A stretch of DNA of 64,000 nt from the NCBI GenBank assembly GCA_030435675.1, contig CM059622.1, positions 4,960,001 through 5,024,000 of the forward strand, written 5' to 3'. Positions within the stretch are counted from its first letter, which is position 1. Every line of letters starts with the position of its first letter. The notes beneath the pieces are model-generated. The model saw only the letters and a program-made list of their open reading frames with translations. It searched no databases and was not told where the DNA came from. Positions 43,089 through 52,850 of the stretch are shown here, in pieces. The translations under genes and the position numbers were made by a program. Origin of the DNA: Steinernema hermaphroditum. Lineage: Eukaryota; Nematoda; Chromadorea; Rhabditida; Steinernematidae.

Positions 43089-43991
43089 ACATGCTTGTGG
43101 AATGCAATGATTGCGTTTCCTCAAAACGATGCGAAAATAAAGGGCGATGCCTTCTTCGTCTCTAAGCGTCGCTTTAGAATTCGTGGAAGAGTATTTATGA
43201 TCCACTAGACGGATTCCTATCATGGCAAACATGAAGCTCATCGTCTACTTGACCGTGCTCTCTTTGGTCTCCTGCCTCGTCTCTCTGAGTCCTGTAGGAG
43301 ATCAAAAGAGGGGAACGGACCCCAGCGAAGACAACACTCTGAAGAACGCAATGAACGTGGTCAAGGGCATCTTTTCGGTCCTAAAGGGCATGTTTTCCAA
43401 GAAGGGCGGCTCGGGGACATCCCCACCTGCGACTCCTGAACCTGCGGCCGAACCCACAATTACCGTTCCTCCCTCGACTGAGGCTGCTCCAGAGGCCACT
43501 ACCACCACCGCTGCACCCACCACTCCCAGTCCAGAGACGTCTTCTTCTGAACCGACTACCACCGCTCCTCCTGAACCGACGACTATGGAACTTTCTACAG
43601 AAAGGACTCCTTTGGACGCTTCTCTGGATGACGATGGAGTTGCAACCACATCTGCCCCTAACATCGAGACTACGGTCACTTCCACTGAATCTTCTACGTC
43701 CACAGAAACTGACTCCCATTCAAATGCCGCCGATTCCGATCCCATCATAGCTTCTTGGGTTGTTGTGTGGGTCGGTATCGCTTTGGCAGTGCTTCTGCTG
43801 GTCGTTCTTCTCTCGATCCTTGCCTTCGTTCTCTACAAGCGGAGCCAATCTTCTTCTTACCAAGTCAGCCACAAAGGATCGAGTGCCGACTTGACTCCCA
43901 ACGAAGCCGTTTGAGGTCTCAATCAGAGACAACTTTGTTCCATGCGGTAACCATTGAATATTCCTTGAAATTTGTGACAATAAACGTGTTT
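43089..43991 (+). repeat. left arm of about 0.9-kb inverted duplication
   Basis: The block from CATGCTTGTGGAATGC to CTTGAAATTTGTGACAATAAACGTG is repeated in reverse at about 45879-46775, with only scattered substitutions. It spans promoter, whole gene and poly(A) signal of member C. Confidence 0.92.
43222..43914 (+). CDS. mucin-like small type-I membrane protein (member C)
   Basis: 230 residues, single exon. The signal peptide is in MKLIVYLTVLSLVSCLVSL (ATG 43222 or in-frame 43231). An amphipathic helix follows (NAMNVVKGIFSVLKGMFSKK). Then comes a Pro/Thr/Ser/Glu-rich stalk of about 110 residues (EATTTTAAPTTPSPETSSSE), suited to O-glycosylation. One transmembrane segment (VVVWVGIALAVLLLVVLLSI) and a short tail ending DLTPNEAV complete it. 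A TATA-like TATTTATG is about 25-30 bp before the ATG. AATAAACG lies about 65 nt after the stop. A near-identical inverted copy is at 45953-46645, differing at only about four residues, which implies very recent duplication or gene conversion. Confidence 0.82.
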   Translation: MANMKLIVYLTVLSLVSCLVSLSPVGDQKRGTDPSEDNTLKNAMNVVKGIFSVLKGMFSKKGGSGTSPPATPEPAAEPTITVPPSTEAAPEATTTTAAPTTPSPETSSSEPTTTAPPEPTTMELSTERTPLDASLDDDGVATTSAPNIETTVTSTESSTSTETDSHSNAADSDPIIASWVVVWVGIALAVLLLVVLLSILAFVLYKRSQSSSYQVSHKGSSADLTPNEAV

Positions 43992-44049
43992 GTAAATCAA
44001 CCATCGAGTGGTAGATGTTACTTGATTGCCGTAAACTAAGAGGTGCTCA

Positions 44050-44335
44050 AATATTTTGTTGCCTAAAGTTGATACCGGAGAGCTAATCATTTCACTACAT
44101 TTGCAATCTTACAATGCAGAATTTCATCAATATCGGCGTACAACAAACTGGGCAAGCTGGATGGCGTCGGATGAGGACTATGCGACCATTTATAGGGAAA
44201 GGTGTAATTCGCTGAGGTTTTTAGGGCCCGCTGTCAGGTGCTCTACGTAATAGTTTACGCGTATATTTTCTTCGACTTCTAATAGCCGAGTGAGCTAACC
44301 GAAGCCAAAGCGAGAACAACTTCAAAACGAAAGAC
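44050..44335. other. spacer inside the palindrome
   Basis: No supported gene. The frame at 44114 on (MQNFINIGVQQTGQAG) is short and is not a tubulin despite superficial resemblance. Confidence 0.3.
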
Positions 44336-44626
44336 GAATGCATGCAGTTCTGCGCGCCAGCGGTGACGTACCTGAAAAGAGATCCCCAGCCTGATCGCTT
44401 CGGTTTGAATCGAATAGTTCGATGTCACGTGGATTCCGATTGCGCGAGGAACTACACTTGTGTGGTACGATATGTGGGCATATTAAGGAGACCGAACTTC
44501 AGAGCATACTCTGTCACGTAAGAAGAACAATCTCTTCTCTCTATGCAAGAAGATCGAAGGCTGAGATTACCCTCCAATCCCGGCACTTGGCTACAGCCTA
44601 CAGATGCCCTTTTGCATCGCACTAGG
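44336..44626 (+). pseudogene. possible cysteine-rich secreted-protein fragment
   Basis: The plus strand encodes CMQFCAPAVTYLKRD and, 14 residues on, RCHVDSDCARNYTCV, a Cys spacing like small extracellular modules. A candidate 45 nt intron (GTACGA...TTCAG) then leads to a frame ending TAG at 44623-44625. The 5' side contains a TGA in frame and no signal peptide was found, so it is probably a gene fragment. Confidence 0.35.
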
Positions 44627-44733
44627 CTCGAGAGACATACATCAAGTGCTCCCCGTCAACGAGAAGATGGATTCCACCTGGAATTCGTCAATGTAGCTGC
44701 GAAACGGGACGTTTATCAAAGAGATGACATTAA

Positions 44734-45687
44734 CTAAATAAAGTAGCCAGGTTCGGTTTGGGGTTCGGCACAGTGGTCACATCCTCCGGCGTAGCCCGTC
44801 GGTCCGGGTGGTCCGGGTGGACCAGGTAACCCAGGCTGTCCATGTGCTCCATCCACTCCTGCTTCTCCCACTTCTCCTTTAGGTCCCTTCGCCATTCCAG
44901 TTCCATCTTTTCCCTTCGGTCCGGGTGGTCCTGGAGGCCCAGGTTTCCCTTTGGGACCCGACACACCAACAGGCGCCGATACCGTAACCACAACTCCAGG
45001 GATTCCGGGCGATCCCCTCTCTCCGGGTGGTCCCTTCTCTCCAGGCTCACCTCGCGGGCCTTGATCGCCAGGGAGTCCCTTCTTCGGCTCTGGAGCCGGT
45101 TCCCCGGGAGGACCTTCTTTTCCAGGAGGCCCTTTCGGTCCAGGAGTTCCAGGTTCGCCTGCGGGGCCTGGCGGACATACCATGCAAGGGGTACTGTACT
45201 CCTGGGGCCCTTCGTCGAGAAACGCGTCTTCCCCCGGAGTTCCGGGATTTCCAGGCTTTCCATCTTCGCCGTCCTCGCCGTCTTCCCCAGGATCTCCGGG
45301 TTCACCTTCTTCTCCGACTCCACAGCTGCAGCCTTCGGGCTTGATGACTTCTTCGAGGAGTCTTGATGGAATTCGAAGATAGTGCTCCTGGTCCGGAGAT
45401 CTGAGTACACGTCTTCTGTGCGATCTGGTCACCTAAACTTCGAAATACTTTGAGATCAGTCATGCAAGAAATACTTCGACAAATCGCTGCTTTAAGGTCT
45501 CCGCGTTGTGATGACAATAGGCGACTTCATCTCTGAGGATCGTTTGAACATATTGAGCATAGTTGTAGAGTAAGGGTACAGCGACGATGGCGGTTACGGT
45601 AGCGATGACGGAGACGGTGATGGCCACTTGAGCGATCCGACGATAGCGTCGTGCGACGTCGAGTTTTTCGGACTCCGAAATGGTCAT
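44734..45687 (-). CDS. nematode cuticle collagen
   Basis: Cuticle collagens form the nematode exoskeleton; they are secreted by the hypodermis, cleaved by a BLI-4-like proprotein convertase and cross-linked. Exons 45687-45475 and 45432-44734 (phase 0, 42 nt intron) predict 303 residues, the usual size. The N-terminal collagen domain has ARRYRRIAQVAITVSVIAT and an uncleaved membrane segment to about residue 45. The convertase site is SHRRRV. A short linker with CSC leads to Gly-X-Y blocks (GEEGEPGDPGEDGEDGEDGK, later GPPGEPAPEPKKGLPGDQGP) broken by cysteine spacers (TPCMVCPP) and ending GGCDHCAE. TATATAG at 45714-45720 is 27 bp before the ATG, which excludes the ATG at 45699. It sits between the arms of the inverted duplication. 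Confidence 0.95.
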
Positions 45688-45713
45688 TTTGAGATGCAAC
45701 GATTCTTGTTCGT

Positions 45714-45720
45714 CTATATA
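45714..45720 (-). promoter_or_regulatory. TATA box of cuticle collagen
   Basis: CTATATAG reads on the minus strand 27-33 bp before ATG 45687. Confidence 0.7.
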
Positions 45721-45878
45721 GGTCGGCGGTGTTAATTAACTGTGGGAATATTGCACTTGAGGCAATTAGTCGGGAATTATGCAATAACAGGGCTGAGAAG
45801 AACTAATGGGAGGAACTTGTTCACGTTCTAAGCATCAAGACACTCGGACTGGCACGGAACTATAACGATGTACTGTAG

Positions 45879-46775
45879 CACGTTTATTGTCACAAATTTC
45901 AAGGAATATTCAATGGTTACCGCATGGAACAAAATTGTCTCTGGCTGAGACCTCAAACGGCTTCGTTGGGAGTCAAGTCGGCACTCGACCCTTTGGGGCT
46001 GACTTGGTACGAAGCAGATTGGCTCCGCTTGTAGAGAACGAAGGCAAGGATCGAGAGAAGAACGACCAGCAGAAGCACTGCCAAAGCGATACCGACCCAC
46101 ACAACAACCCAAGAAGCTATGATGGGATCGGAATCGGCGGCATTTGAATGGGAGTCAGTTTCTGTGGACGTAGAAGATTCAGTGGAAGTGACCGTAGTCT
46201 CGATGTTAGGGGCAGATGTGGTTGCAACTCCATCGTCATCCAGAGAAGCGTCCAAAGGAGTCCTTTCTGTAGAAAGTTCCATAGTCGTCGGTTCAGGAGG
46301 AGCGGTGGTAGTCGGTTCAGAAGAAGACGTCTCTGGACTGGGAGTGGTGGGTGCAGCGGTGGTGGTAGTGGCCTCTGGAGCAGCCTCAGTCGAGGGAGGA
46401 ACGGTAATTGTGGGTTCGGCCGCAGGTTCAGGAGTCGCAGGTGGGGATGTCCCCGAGCCGCCCTTCTTGGAAAACATGCCCTTTAGGACCGAAAAGATGC
46501 CCTTGACCACGTTCATTGCGTTCTTCAGAGTGTTGTCTGCACTGGGATCCGTTCCCCTCTTTTGATCTCCTACAGGACTCAGAGAGACGAGGCAGGAGAC
46601 CAAAGAGAGCACGGTCAAGTAGACGATGAGCTTCATGGTTGCCATGATAGGAATCCGTCTGGTGGATCATAAATACTCTTCCACGAATTCTAAAGCGACG
46701 CTTAGAGACGAAGAAGGTATCGCCCTTTATTTTCGCATCGTTTTGAAGAAACGCAATCATTGCATTCCACAAGCA
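45879..46775 (-). repeat. right arm of inverted duplication
   Basis: Reverse complement of 43089-43991; see that entry. Homology ends on one side at the ACGTG after AATAA and on the other at CATGCTTGTGGAATGC. Confidence 0.92.
45953..46645 (-). CDS. mucin-like small type-I membrane protein (member D)
   Basis: 230 residues, almost identical to member C. Visible differences are MATMK for MANMK, a Ser-to-Ala in the segment before NTLKNAM, and two changes in the tail (RSQSASYQVSPKGSS for RSQSSSYQVSHKGSS). Signal peptide, amphipathic helix, Pro/Thr-rich stalk and transmembrane helix are unchanged. The frame and promoter TATA-like element are intact, so both copies should be functional. The two genes diverge outward-to-inward: C is plus, D minus, converging on the collagen spacer. 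Confidence 0.82.
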   Translation of the reverse strand: MATMKLIVYLTVLSLVSCLVSLSPVGDQKRGTDPSADNTLKNAMNVVKGIFSVLKGMFSKKGGSGTSPPATPEPAAEPTITVPPSTEAAPEATTTTAAPTTPSPETSSSEPTTTAPPEPTTMELSTERTPLDASLDDDGVATTSAPNIETTVTSTESSTSTETDSHSNAADSDPIIASWVVVWVGIALAVLLLVVLLSILAFVLYKRSQSASYQVSPKGSSADLTPNEAV

Positions 46776-46885
46776 TGTCTTCGAATGACGGCACCTACAG
46801 CCTCAGCGTGCGCCCCTCCTCGGTCGGCAAGCACAACCTGAGCATCAAGTACTCTGACGAGTCCACGTTCAGACAACATATATAA
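46775..46885 (+). pseudogene. filamin-repeat fragment
   Basis: The plus strand encodes NDGTYSLSVRPSSVGKHNLS followed by IKYSDEST, the core of a filamin immunoglobulin-like repeat (consensus DGTY...PGKHTLSIKY). It begins exactly where the right palindrome arm ends and stops at TAA 46883-46885 after about 36 codons. GC-rich codon use contrasts with its flanks. It is a partial exon left by rearrangement, not a gene. Confidence 0.7.
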
Positions 46886-47162
46886 CAGACTCCTGTCAGC
46901 AGCGTTGTGGTGTATGAGGAGGGGTGAGTGACTGCAATACTGTTGCTGTCTGCAATTATGTACTTTGCATCCTAACTATAAAGTAAGCCTACTGTATGCC
47001 GTCGACTTCGGCGTACTGCGACAGAGAAAATATGAGAGGATGGTGACTCGTCGTTTTGCATATTTGCGTACTTGTCTATGAAGGCGTAAAGAGTACAATC
47101 CCGGGACGCAGAGAGGAACTCGAACTCGGAGACCATTCCGGTTTGGACACTGCATAGCGGAG
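46886..47162. other. intergenic
   Basis: No gene. GAGGAGGGGTGAGTG near 46920 could be the donor end of the filamin fragment. Confidence 0.3.
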
Positions 47163-47492
47163 TACAGGGTGACATAAAATTTTGGAAACCGTTTTTCTTT
47201 GCACGTTTTCTCTACATTTCTACAGTTTTCGAGTTTTTGAAAGATAACAGCCGTATTCAAAATTTACTAATGCAGTGTGTACTGTATCACAGATATTTGT
47301 TTCTATATTCTGCAGAAACTTATGGCTCGTGAACAAGTGTCGAGTCGCCGAGTCTAGTTGCAAAAGCGCCGAAACGCGAACGCTGACATCTGTTTGGAGC
47401 TTGGAACCGCTGTCCGGAATTTCTAATCAATGCGGAAGGTGGCTAAAGAACTGAATGCGACCGGGAAACAGTACGGGCAATAGTTCACTATA

Positions 47493-48797
47493 AAGGGTGG
47501 CCCAGAAGTAGTGTGACGCCCATTTAAATTATTAATTTTTTGTCGTTTTGTGAATCGGTCGTGCATTCCCGTTGTGATATTCGAATTCAGCATCTCTTCC
47601 TATTCACTACCTCGCTCCTACTTGTTCATCTACCCTACTACGCGGTCTTGAAAACAGTTTTCCACAAGATGGGTTTTTCGGTTGCAGTGACCGTTTCGCG
47701 CGGAATTCAAAAAGTTGACATGATCGCAAAGCTCATATCGTTCTTTAAACACGTCCCTGGTGTCAGCGAACAACTTTATGAGATTCCCTGGTCAGCTAGG
47801 CGTCAGAAAACCAAAAAGCCGTTCAGAGTAGAAAATTTGGAGCTCAAAAAAATCTAAAAAAGAAGAAAATCAGACCGAATTTGGCACCATTTTCCAAAAA
47901 TACCCCCTCAAACTGAGCAAGAGCGAGCTAAACGTGTCGAAAGCGATTAATCATGCCTTAGCAAGGGTAAAGTTCAGTGTCTAGTACACAAAAGCCCTTG
48001 AAAGATCAATAATAACTCAATACGTGGCGAAATGTGCTGGATGCAGACTTCTGTGGCCGCTGGTCCGCATTTTAGACGAGTGCTGTACAAAGATCAGGGG
48101 ATTTTCGCAGAATTCAAAAGATTCAAAGGCGTAGAATCACCACGATCTCCTCAAAGACGGCTCTCAGCAAACTGTTCAATTCGAAAGAAGCCATTTTCAT
48201 TCTGCTGCGGTGATTTTGAAAGGAATTTATGAAACTGCAAAGAATTCACTGGGTTTCGCGGATAAATGAGTCAAGATGAACTGTTCTGTTTATCAGAATC
48301 TGATTTTGATGGACGCATTACTTGCCCCTGTGTAAGAAGACTTCGAAAACAGACGATAAATTCGGATACAGGAGTGCACACCCGCTCACGGAGCCAAAGC
48401 AGCAATGGATGTCTTCCAGGAGCGGATTCCAGACTTCTAGACCAAAGAAGATTGGCCCTCAAACAGGGCGGATTTCAAACGCAAGGACTCTGAGGTGTGC
48501 AGCATCTTAGAGAAGAACGCCTGCCGAGTTTGGCGCATAACACTTGGTTCGCTTAAGGCCACTGTCCAGAAGGCATGGGACCAAATTTCGTTGATAAGTC
48601 TAGCGGCCACAGTAGAAAATTTTTTGAAGTTTTTGAAGACCCTCTTCGCGGCAAGAGGTGGTCACTTCAAACTGAATCTCTGTTATCCGAGTTAGTTTTT
48701 ACTACTCTTTCTTGTGATATATGCTGTTTGTTTTAATTCGTTCACCGCTTCGAGATATGACCGATTTTCGACGTCACACTACTTCTGGGCCACCCTG
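47493..48797 (+). mobile_element. inner Tc1/mariner-like element, decayed
   Basis: AGGGTGGCCCAGAAGTAGTG near 47494 is matched by the inverted CACTACTTCTGGGCCACCCT ending about 48796, with TA on both sides (47491-47492 and 48798-48799): 1305 bp, the normal size of Tc1/mariner elements. It lies wholly inside the outer element, so it inserted later. Confidence 0.88.
47650..48690 (+). pseudogene. broken Tc1/mariner transposase
   Basis: Frames that are broken by stops and shifts still show transposase segments. The second catalytic region reads QECTPAHGAKAAMDVFQERI, like the PAH-AK motif of the family, and DDWPS is present as EDWPSNRADF. The 3' end has VCSILEKNACRVW and LKATVQKAWDQI. Stops within and frame changes around 48235-48510 make it inactive. 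Confidence 0.75.
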
Positions 48798-49238
48798 TAA
48801 TCGCTAGCCAGCTATGTGTGAGCCAGCTAGGAACCAGAATCACTGAGCCAGAATCAGCGCAGCAAAAAAACCTGTGCGAGAATCGTAGGAAACTTTTGGA
48901 AGAAGATTTGTGCCTGTATCTTAGCCCAGCGATCGCACTTCGGACTGAGTCTTTGATAGAATCTTTGATGCTGTTCGCCATTGATCGCTCTATAGGAAAT
49001 GCTGTTCGGTTTCTTCATTCGAATGAAATATTGACTGTTGAATGCGTTTCCAAACTTTTATGTCACCCTGTACATAAAGCCTAGCTATCGTACAGAGGCT
49101 ACTTAGAATCTCTATTCTAGAATGACTTCAAAAATTATACTGCAACCCGTTATATTGTGCTTGTTCACATTTTGTTCAAAACACAACTTTATCAGTATCA
49201 CAATCAAAGAAAATCGGCGCAATAGCGGAGCACTACGC

Positions 49239-49776
49239 TCACAGAATGCTGTCCATCATTCCATCGATGGGAGGATAAGAGTCGGCGCGCTGCTTCGATC
49301 TGTAATAGATGTAGCCGAAAGCAGAAACAACCGCGACGGCGATGACAAAGAAGCCGATGCCGAGTACCAGACCCGCGTTGGAACCTCCCTTCTTGGCGTC
49401 AACCTCCGAGATAATCGGAGCCGGAGGGTCCACTGCAAGACCAGTGACATGAAGGTCTTCAGGCGCTTTAGTGGTGACCTCAGGCGTCTTCGGTTCGGGC
49501 TTCTGGGGCTTCATTGGCTTCGGGGGCTGGGTGGGAGCGGGTTTACTGTCGTCCACGTGAATGCCGTCCAGCGCGGAGATGATTTTTTCTGGTTATCTTC
49601 ATGGCATACTCGATGGTTTTGTTGTTTGAGGGATCCATGTTGGCCGGCGCTCCGAAATCCGCCGCCACGTTCTTCAGAATATCGATAAACGCATCGAGGC
49701 CGTCAGTTCCTGTAGGCTTCGGAGCGACGAGGCCAGAAGCCAGAGAGAGCAGGAAGAGGCTGTAGAGGAGCTTCAT
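49239..49776 (-). pseudogene. small type-I membrane protein, frameshifted (member E)
   Basis: The 5' part (49776 to about 49589) encodes a signal peptide (MKLLYSLFLLSLASGLVA) and a helical segment ending EYAMKIT. The 3' part, in another frame, has ISALDGIHVDDSKP, a Lys/Pro-rich stalk (KPMKPQKPEPKTPEVTT), a transmembrane segment (GLVLGIGFFVIAVAVVSAFG) and the tail GMMDSIL. The frames meet at a homopolymer of six bases (49583-49588); one base fewer would rejoin them. It is therefore either a very young pseudogene or a sequencing/assembly error, less likely programmed frameshifting. A TATA-like ATATAAT lies 32 bp before the ATG. Confidence 0.75.
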
Positions 49777-51582
49777 GGTTCGGTACGATTGATAACAGAT
49801 GTTGGCAATTATATGAGCTTGGATTTGATCGATGCATCGCCTTTGCAGAAAAGGAGCAATGCAATACTAGGGGATGGATTCGCTGTCGCCTCTCTTTTTG
49901 ACGGAAAGATCATCTTAGCATTGCCAAACTTACCATCACCGATGGCTATTTTTAAGATGGTGACGCCACCAAACCCGCCTTCATGCGTGGCAAAGCAGAA
50001 GTTTCCAAAAATAAGTCACCAATGACGCTTTCCTCTATTTCGTCACGTGGAAGTGACATGATTTGCTATCTACCATTCATTTGAGATACAAATGACGCCA
50101 TATAACGTCACATCCGGCTAGGGATTTTGTGACTCATTCCATCCCATTACCATCAAGCGACTGAGTTCCCCTCTCACACTGAAACCATTCGGGTGCGGAC
50201 AATTTCGTTGCCTCTATCCATCTGTGTGGTTTTTGCAAAATCAATCCCGCGTCCCCTCATACTTGAAGTGCTTCCTTTGAGCGTCTTTAGAGGGGAAGCG
50301 CTTCTCTTACTGGGGGATGAAAGCGTCCGCGTCTATCTATGGATTTAATATCGACTAATTGCTGTTTTTCACTCTGTGTCCCTTTCAGGGTTCGCCTCCC
50401 AGCAATCGTCGTCGACGTCTATGAGCTTCTTTATATAAAGAACGTAAGTTTTCAATCAGTGACTGAGGACCTCATAATCAGAAGAACTTATAAAAGCTTG
50501 ATCTGAAGGTCCTCACTATATTGAAAGGAAAGTGACATAGAAAAGTGTGACAAAAAATAGTGATTTGAGGCGTCTTTGAAGATGCACAGTTTGCTGAAAA
50601 GAAATGCATATTTTCAGTCATGCTTTCTCCCGTTCCATCATCGTCCATCCGAGATGGAGGCAAGCGCCGAGAAGGAATACATGTAATTCAAAATTGGGCT
50701 CATCCAAGTAATTTTCAATATGAATTTTAGAGACGGGCTCATCGACGGCTGTGGTGAGGTTTACTTTTTTTACCTTTTTTGTGCGTATTGTCCTAAAGCA
50801 GTTCAAAAATGCAAACAGTATGTTGACAAGAAACATTTCGACAAGAGCATTTTGCACATTTTTACACATTATTATCCTAAAACGAAAGGCACTCAAAGTG
50901 GATTCAATACAATAGGAACGTCGCATGGATGGTTATGGGTGTCCCATACGAATAGCGATTATCGTGAAATGCTTGTGTTTTATGTCGGCAAAGAACTGTT
51001 GTGAAAGTGTCCAGTGGTGCCCTAACATAATTCAGTTTTACCAAAATCTGAACGCGAATGTCCACGTTGTAAAACATCACAAATTGAAGATATCGATCCA
51101 TCCTTTATCCACTATTCTCATTCACGTCCCTTAGTTCTTCAGAAACGCCTTCTCTCGCTCGATCATCGCCCTTTCGAGATGAGGACGAATCCATCAGGAG
51201 CTTAAAGCACGTAAGTCTAAATGCTGTCCACAAAAGTAATTTATTGTGTGAATTTTAGGGACGACCTATGGGAAATCGTTCACTCCTATCATCCTACGTC
51301 TTGGACGATTTGGGAGCTAGCAGCGGCCAAAGATGAAATCCGACGGAAGTAAAGAAGAAGTGGTAAATTTGTGTTCTTCAAAGTTGTAGAGTAAAAATGA
51401 AAATAAAATTTTCAACGGTACGATTGAGGGTGAAACATTTCATGGATTCAAAGAAACTGAAATGTTCCATGTGACATTGCACATCCACTATTCTCTATTT
51501 GATCGTTCCGTAAAATTGGATTTGTAGAACCAGTTCTTTGGAACTTCCCCTCACATAGATCACGCCGGCTTGTCGACCTCAT
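49777..51582. other. intergenic, no supported gene
   Basis: CTTTATATAAAGAAC at about 50430 is a TATA-like palindrome. Two related stretches (CGTTCCATCATCGTCCATCCGAGATG at about 50633 and CTCGATCATCGCCCTTTCGAGATG at about 51158) show a local duplication. No protein is recognised. Confidence 0.35.
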
Positions 51583-51664
51583 GGCGAGATGGCCGAGCGG
51601 TCTAAGGCGCTGGTTTAAGGCACCAGTCTCTTCGGAGGCGTGGGTTCGAATCCCACTCTCGTCA
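51583..51664 (+). tRNA. tRNA-Leu(AAG)
   Basis: 82 nt, apparently the same sequence as the gene at 8423-8504 but on the plus strand, with anticodon loop TTAAGGC, a variable arm with TCTTCGGA and T-arm GGGTTCGAATCCC. Followed by a CTTTTTG terminator-like run. Confidence 0.95.
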
Positions 51665-52412
51665 AAACCTTTTTGTTTTTCTGCAGAGTCAACAAAGAGT
51701 TCTTCTTCTTGAAAACAGTACAGTGTTTGTCCCTGAGCCGAAACTCGTTCCAGGGCGGTCATCGCACACTCCACTGCTTTTCGCAAACAAATCGAAGACG
51801 TCGCCACCGAGTGAAATCCGCGCTCTCCGTACAGATCGCTCGCCTCTATCAGCGGCTCCTCGATAAGTGGGTTTTATGATGTAAAACATCTCTCCGAGCC
51901 ACTTGTCTTATCAGAATGTAAACTGAACCGACAAGGGCGCTGGGAACTCGTGAGAGCTGTAGTTTTCCGGTACGCGATCGAACATTTCTCATTGATTTCG
52001 AATGTTTATTGTTTTGTCGTGCTTCCGTTTCCTGTGCTCCCCACTTCTTTGTACGCCGTACGTGGATTAGTCATTCTATTTGCTTAGTGACGCGCTGTCA
52101 TCTTTCTCTACAACTACAAATAACTTCTTCCGACACATTTCTTCCGTATCCCCACTTTAAGTAGATTAAAAACACAAATTGTGACACACAACAGAGAAAA
52201 AGGCCATGCGTGTGCAGAGTACGACAAAAACGAAATGTGACTTTTTTCAATAAAATATGAAAAAGTGAGTATGATTTTTAAGGTGTTATTTTTAAGGCTA
52301 CAGTTTGTTAGAAAACTTGTTTGCGACCGCAAATTTGACATGCTTGCAAGTAACAAAGCGTCCACCTAATTTGTTACATAACATAACATTTATTCCGTAT
52401 CATTGATTTACA
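51665..52412. other. intergenic
   Basis: No gene recognised; AT-rich toward 52412. The end may be the 3' side of the adjacent LINE fragment (AATAAATG on the minus strand near 52390). Confidence 0.4.
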
Positions 52413-52850
52413 TCAAGCGGATCCCATTATGTTCAACCATTGGTGCATCGTCGTTCTTCTCGCCTGGGTCTGCCATGCCTGCGTCCTCAGCGTTTTCTTG
52501 ATCTCGTCTCGCCATCTTGTCCTGGGTCGTCCGAGTGGTCTCGAAACGATAGGCCTCCACTCCGTCAGGCGCTTCGACCATTTTTCTTCTTCTTCATTCG
52601 CGAGTTTCCATGCGTATTTCATTTTTCTTTTCTTCGCCGCTTCTCCAACGTCGGCAACCTTCGTCACACCGCGCAGCCATTCGTTCGACTTTCTGTCTAG
52701 CAGACGAACGCCGACCATTCGCCGCTCCATCTTCCGTTGCGCGGTTGCAAGCTTTTTGCTGTCGGTTTTCTTCCCTAATTTGTTGTTTTTCCAAAACGTT
52801 GGCCCTTCCCTGTATTCCCTAAGCCTAATTTTTGGATTTTGTATGTTCAA
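52413..52850 (-). mobile_element. 5'-truncated LINE fragment (RTE-like reverse transcriptase C-terminus)
   Basis: An open minus-strand frame of 145 codons encodes the C-terminal region of nematode non-LTR retrotransposons: AQRKMERRMVGVRLLDRKSN, then a KRKMKYAWKLANEEEEKWSK block and LTEWRPIVSRPLGRPRTRWR with DEI. The reverse-transcriptase core is missing, so it is a dead-on-arrival 5' truncation. Confidence 0.8.

Larger units (their letters stand above)
47165..49070. mobile_element. outer TIR element, Tc1/mariner-like, non-autonomous
   Basis: CAGGGTGACATAAAATTTTG (47165 on) is matched by the inverted CAAACTTTTATGTCACCCTG ending at 49070, each flanked by TA (47163-47164 and 49071-49072). Without the inner element it is about 600 bp and shows no transposase, so it resembles a MITE. 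Confidence 0.8.

Noticed and set aside
43302..43748. 148-codon antisense frames over member C (and 46119-46565 over D)
   Set aside because: Mirror images of the Thr/Pro-rich stalk; identical in both palindrome arms only because the arms are.
44114..44170. MQNFINIGVQQTGQAG frame resembling a tubulin N-terminus
   Set aside because: Similarity is limited to a few residues and the frame stops after about 33 codons.
44842..45366. 174-codon plus-strand frame over the collagen
   Set aside because: Antisense of Gly-X-Y codons giving Arg/Ser/Phe runs; not a protein.
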